From NCBI GenBank assembly GCA_964017155.1, contig OZ024862.1:25920013-25984012 (forward strand): a stretch of DNA of 64,000 nt, read 5' to 3'. Both the position numbers and the translations under genes were made by a program. The DNA comes from Oasisia sp. SBJ-2009. Lineage: Eukaryota; Annelida; Polychaeta; Sabellida; Siboglinidae. The notes beneath the pieces are model-generated. The model ran no database searches, was not told the DNA's origin, and saw nothing but the letters and a program-made list of their open reading frames with translations. Position 1 is the first letter of the stretch. Every line of letters begins with the position of its first letter. This document shows, in pieces, positions 59,960 through 64,000 of this stretch.

Positions 59960-60536
59960 TAAGTCGATAATCAACATAAATTTGACATATAAACAAACAC
60001 GCCCTCACTTGGCCACCTTGTCATATAGACATTATTTACAATAACACTTTAAAAGGTACATGGAATAATCAACCGAATACATAAGTGACATATTCACACT
60101 TTAAATTGATGAACAATTGATAAATTAATACTAATAGAACACATGTGTATGTTTTGCAATGCGCCCTTCGCCGTTTATCGCCACTGGAGCAAGTTGTAAC
60201 GAACAATCGGGGAAGAGTTTCATCAATAAATTTAGTTTTCCCAGTATATATTAAGAAAGTACTCAGATGTAATGTACTCGTAAAATATGAATAGTATGAG
60301 TACGAGTACATGGCCCATAAGATTTATGGATACGAGTACTTACATTTTTTTTCGAGTACATGGGTACATGAGTTGACAGTTAACCCTCCTGCATATGTGA
60401 CAGGGTTACTTATATTAGCGTTGCCTTTGCACGTCGTACAGTCGCAGACAGGACCGTCGACGTTTAACATCTATCCCTTGAGCTGATGCGGTGGCTCGCC
60501 ATCCTTCGACGACATCGTCGTCCATCGTCCACTGAC

Positions 60537-60606
60537 GCACTGTAACTGATTCGGACTGAACCAGCGTTCCTCGAAAAGAACGGCCAGCGCCCGACTGCCG
60601 TGGCGT
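60537..60606 (+). repeat. 70-bp direct repeat, left copy
   Basis: GCACTGTAACTGATTCGGAC, AACCAGCGTTCCTCGAAAAG and AACGGCCAGCGCC recur in the same orientation at 62235-62303. The pair flanks the palindrome and the NRF1-motif MITE. Confidence 0.88.
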
Positions 60607-60656
60607 TGTAGCACTTACCTTTTTCCGGCGCTATAATAGCCTCGGTTACCCAGACT

Positions 60657-61734
60657 CCGTGAGGTGGCAGCACTTTTAAGCCCCCTCAACTACGCCTGGG
60701 ATAGTCTCGCTTAACCGACTGTCGGTCGGCTGCGGAACTACGCCGAGAAGACAGTCTGGTGACATTTGCCGGCTTTTGTTTGGTATCCGCGTGATCTATA
60801 AAATGCTGCCACCTCACGGACACTGCCGTAATATTTTTTTTTATAAACAACTGAAAATTTGTATTTCTATTTATTTTGGGTTAATATAAGTTTAATTTTT
60901 AATAGTTTTTATAATACAGCATTATTTAATCAAAAGGTTTCCTTATTTAATTTGTATGCTATCCGTGTCGGGCTAGACAATGCTGCCACCTCACGGATAC
61001 TGGTTAATCCTGCCGTAATTCTTATTTTATAAACAACGGTAAATTTGAATTTTTACTTACTGTTGTGTTACTATAAGTTCAATGGTGAATACTTTTTAAA
61101 TGATATTATTATCTTGTAAAACTATATCGTTATTTAAATTTTTATTTCATAGTTGGCCTGAGAGCCAATCAGCGTCTCTACCCTATTCTGGGGTAAGGCT
61201 GCCCGGATGTAGAAACTTAAGAATATATACTGTCCCAGGCGTAGTTGAGGGGGCCTAAAAGTGCTGCCACCTCACGGAGTCTGAGTAACCGAGGCTACGC
61301 CTGGGACAGTATATATGCTTAAGTTTCTACATCCGGGCAGCCTTACCCCAGAATAGGGTAGAGACGCTGATTGGCTCTCAGGCCAACTATGAAATAAAAA
61401 ATTAAATAACGATATAGTTTTACAAGATAATAATATCATTTGAAAAGTATTCACCATTGAACTTATATTAACACAACAGTAAGTAAAAATTCAAATTTAC
61501 CGTTGTTTATAAAATAAGAATTACGGCAGGATTAACCAGTATCCGTGAGGTGGCAGCATTGTCTAGCCCGACACGGATAGCATACAAATTAAATAAGGAA
61601 ACCTGTTGATCAAATAATGCTGTATTATAAAAACTATTAAAAATTAAACTTATATTAACCCAAAATAAATAGAAATACAAATTTGCAGTTGTTTATAAAA
61701 AAAATATTACGGCAGTGTCCGTGAGGTGGCAGCA
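60657..61734. promoter_or_regulatory. Six CTCF-like CCGTGAGGTGGCAGCA motifs
   Basis: Plus-strand copies start at 60657, 61543 and 61719; minus-strand copies at 60804, 60981 and 61262. CCGTGAGGTGGCAG differs by one base from the known CTCF consensus CCGCGNGGNGGCAG. The motifs are part of the foldback repeats, so they may equally be transposon ends. Confidence 0.4.
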
Positions 61735-61836
61735 TTTTATAGATCACGCGGATACCAAACAAAAGCCGGCAAATGTCACCAGACTGTCTTCTCGGCGTAG
61801 TTCCGCAGCCGACCGACAGTCGGTTAAGCGAGACTA
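60702..61836. mobile_element. Near-perfect 1.1-kb palindrome
   Basis: Arms 60702-61243 and 61296-61836 are almost exact reverse complements (only a few mismatches seen), around a 52-bp centre. The centre itself is the reverse complement of 60640-60693, so a smaller inversion is nested in it. Non-coding. It is probably a foldback element or an inverted pair of MITEs. Confidence 0.9.
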
Positions 61837-61844
61837 GCGCTATA

Positions 61845-62202
61845 AACGTTCCGATTGACGTTTCTGCGCATGCGCGATATATGTAAAAGCATCAATGTGC
61901 AGCGAAAAGCCAATTAAAGCATTTATGGTATAAATACTACGGGTTGTTTGTTAGTATGTATATAACCTCTCAGCAAAGTTGTTTGTCGTAAATTAACACG
62001 AGGCAAACAAGTTTTGAGGCATATTTTGATAGCAAGCGTAAATCACGTGACTGTAGTGCGCCATAATCCGTGACAGTGATTTAAAAAAAAAACGACATTT
62101 TAAGAAACTTTTATTTATACCGAAAATCCTTTGTCGTTTCGCTGCACATTTACATTCACATTGCATTTATTGCGCATGCGCAGAAACGTCAATCGGAACG
62201 TT
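61845..62202. mobile_element. 358-bp MITE with NRF1-like terminal repeats
   Basis: Terminal inverted repeats of about 31 bp begin AACGTTCCGATTGACGTTTC and end GCGCATGCGC. A second inverted pair (GTGCAGCGAAA with TTTCGCTGCAC) lies inside. GCGCATGCGC is the NRF1 recognition palindrome. A TA may be the target duplication; uncertain. Non-coding. Confidence 0.8.
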
Positions 62203-62234
62203 TTTAACGAACGGAAAAATGTAAGCGCGACAAC

Positions 62235-62303
62235 GCACTGTAACTGATTCGGACGGAACCAGCGTTCCTCGAAAAGAACGGCCAGCGCCAAACTGCCCTG
62301 GCG
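62235..62303 (+). repeat. 70-bp direct repeat, right copy
   Basis: Second copy of 60537-60606, with a few mismatches. Confidence 0.88.
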
Positions 62304-62870
62304 TAGCTTCGTTAGATAGAAGGACTATAGCAGGAAAGGAACCAAAGTTTTGTCGGTAGAGATACAAATCATAACATAGCGCAGTGACGTAATTCGAATA
62401 CCCTTTTTAGGAAGACAGAAATTGTAACTTTATTGAATGCATGTTTGTAGTTGACAACCTAACTACCAGGAGAGTGGGCGCTGCATAGGACACTGCGTTA
62501 AGACCTGTTTGGTATGGTTTTAAAATAAGACACAATAATTGATAACCATGCACAATAATGTGTAGGTGAACTACTTGAGGAACGTGAAGAATGTGACCCA
62601 AGGCCAAGAGGCCTACGTGCCGATCGTGATGATGTCATTTGACCTCAACGTTGACCTCTGGCCTTGTTTTTGACGTTTACCCAATTGAGTAATTGATGAC
62701 ATTTCATTAAGGGGCGCCTCTTGACCTTTCGACTATATTTAGACATAGTTTAAAAATAAGACACCAATTTTTTGGGTATTACTTCATGTGCTATCTGGTT
62801 CATCGCCTATTCGCCAGGGGCACTGCTCACGTTTTAAAATAATATACAGGAGTTAGACCAAAGACAATTA
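62304..62870. other. Upstream region of the THAP gene
   Basis: No gene is seen. TGACCT half-sites for nuclear receptors occur at about 62640-62720, with TGACCTCAACGTTGACCT the closest pair. These could be chance. Confidence 0.4.
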
Positions 62871-62878
62871 AAGGAAGA

Positions 62879-62914
62879 CCAATCACATGCGCTGTTTCCC
62901 ATTGGACGCCATTT
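62879..62914 (+). promoter_or_regulatory. Probable promoter of the THAP gene
   Basis: CCAAT at 62879 and an inverted CCAAT (ATTGG) at 62901 are followed by the YY1-type GCCATTTTT at 62908. The start codon at 62969 is itself in AACATGGCG, another YY1-like core. This layout is typical of TATA-less animal promoters. The transcription start was not determined. Confidence 0.5.
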
Positions 62915-62968
62915 TTAAAACATAGACCGCAGCGAACCAAGCGGCTGGGTTGCAAAAGTCAGATCAAC

Positions 62969-63758
62969 ATGGCGTACGCCAGGCACGGCGGTTCGTTTTG
63001 CTCAGCCTTTGGCTGCAGCAACAACAAAAGCGTCAACGCAGAGCTTTCATTCTTCAGATTCCCGAAAGATAAAGACAGGTAGGCATTAAATCAATACAAA
63101 CTAAAAAGAAATACCATGCATAACACACATAAATGCATAAATGCAACGGCTCGACACGCCCCCCCCCCCCCCCCCCCCAGTCAGTGTCAGACTGGATGTC
63201 AGCTGGTGATGTAAACAAAAACACTCCGTATGGCTGGGACGGGTTTAGTAGTAGTTGGGCCAAGTAATAGTACTGTCGTGGGCGGGGGGGGGGGGGGGGT
63301 GGTTATCAATGACAATAAATTAACAGTATGTCCCAGCGGATCTTGTGGTGGGCTGAACTAAGAGTAAATATCACTGACACTGTATCATGTGTCCAGACTG
63401 GCCTACTTGTCCTTGTTCATGTACATGTACATGGTGTATCTAAATTCTAGATAATAGAATAGGTGCCTTGGCAAAATATTAGCAATAAATGTGTAATGCT
63501 GGCTGTAATTCAATGTTTTGCACTTCTTATTTCAGGAGTAAGCAATGGGTTATACACTCTAGAAGGGAAGATCTGTTGAAAAGATACTGCGGGTATCTCT
63601 ATAACAACTGACGGATGTGCGCTAAACACTTCACCGATTCACAGTTTATGAATGCCAACAGCCGTGACAAGCTGGTATGGGATGCAATTCCCACGTTATT
63701 CAGCTGCAATCAATCAGATCGCCAGAAAGAAAGCAAGCCCCCCAAGGATAGAACTTAA
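62969..63758 (+). pseudogene. THAP zinc-finger gene with in-frame TGA
   Basis: Two exons: 62969-63078 and 63536-63758, joined in phase 2 (donor gtaggc, acceptor tatttcag). Exon 1 starts MAYARHGGSFCSAFGCSNNK, with C-x4-C. Exon 2 has SKQWVIHSRRED, MCAKHF (C-x2-H) and AIPTLF, so all C2CH ligands and the C-terminal A-x-PTLF box of a THAP DNA-binding domain are present. A TGA at 63609-63611, just before RMCAKHF, interrupts it. The frame otherwise ends at TAA 63756 after a Lys-rich tail, about 110 codons. It may be a recent pseudogene, a null allele or a base error. THAP proteins bind DNA in the nucleus, and many derive from P-element-like transposases. Confidence 0.75.
63079..63535. other. THAP gene intron with poly-C and poly-G runs
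   Basis: A run of about 20 C lies at 63159-63178 and a run of about 17 G at 63282-63298. Otherwise it is an ordinary intron with GT/AG borders. Confidence 0.8.
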
Positions 63759-64000
63759 TCTTCTGAGCATGTAGTTGAGCAAGATACTTCAGTCCTGGTA
63801 AAATCAATGTTCTTGATTATATTCATGTCAGACCAGATAATTGTATTGTTGTAAATTGCTTGAGACAGTTGACTAGATATATAGTACATCACCATACAGT
63901 ATAGACCTGGCTGGACTAAGGTATAAGAGGGGTTATACAGGTGTTTTACATAATCAACTGATAACCTTAGTATGTTTCAATAATTGTAACGTTTTTGTGA
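63759..64000. other. 3' flank of the THAP gene
   Basis: AT-rich, with no further THAP-gene exon recognised. AATAAA is not seen near the stop, so the gene may continue with more exons beyond the window. Confidence 0.4.

Overview
This is a eukaryotic (animal) window. It has spliced exons with GT/AG borders, long AT-rich introns, very many (TG)n, (TA)n and longer tandem repeats, a CR1-type LINE, SINE-like tails ending in ATT repeats, palindromic MITE-like elements and a THAP-domain gene. No bacterial features are seen. The repeat style suggests a marine invertebrate such as a mollusc or lancelet, but the species cannot be named from this sequence.

The main gene is on the minus strand and runs from about 58.5 kb leftwards out of the window. 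It is built from short exons, nearly all phase 0, that encode charged alpha-helical coiled-coil protein. A Pro/Gln-rich section sits at 24.6-26.2 kb. I labelled the exons E1-E6, E8-E11 and E12-E15 (there is no E7). The protein looks like a large centrosomal or ciliary-rootlet coiled-coil protein; I cannot name an ortholog. A module containing E4-E5-E6-E8-E9-E10-E11 occurs three times: unit 1 at 1-3.8 kb, unit 2 at about 4.5-21.7 kb, unit 3 at about 35.1-51.5 kb. The copies are nearly identical but differ in minisatellite length, one lost exon, one truncated exon copy, small in-frame indels and a splice-donor base. This is either a very recent tandem exon-module duplication or a haplotype-duplication artefact of assembly.

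Layout from left to right: 1-3.8 kb unit 1 exons; 4.5-18.6 kb long intron and exons of unit 2; 18.6-21.7 kb remaining unit 2 exons; 21.7-26.2 kb single-copy exons E12-E15; 26.2-27.4 kb minisatellites; 28.5-30.9 kb a 5'-truncated CR1-like LINE with an intact reverse-transcriptase reading frame; 31.8-38.2 kb a giant inverted repeat carrying decayed reverse-transcriptase relics; 38.2-51.5 kb unit 3; 51.5-52.1 kb exons E3 and E2; 52.1-57.2 kb a 5.1-kb transposon-like element whose ends are arrays of a palindromic TTGGGCCAACG motif; 58.4 kb exon E1; 59.6-62.3 kb a cluster of MITEs and a near-perfect 1.1-kb palindrome carrying repeated CTCF-like motifs; 62.97-63.76 kb a plus-strand THAP zinc-finger gene broken by an in-frame TGA.

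The most interesting points are the in-frame triplication of the coiled-coil module, a minisatellite that has amplified a splice-donor context, the transposon lying 17 bp from an exon, and the run of CTCF-like and NRF1-like motifs carried by foldback elements between two divergently oriented genes. All coordinates of repeats and duplications come from reading by eye and may be off by several bases.
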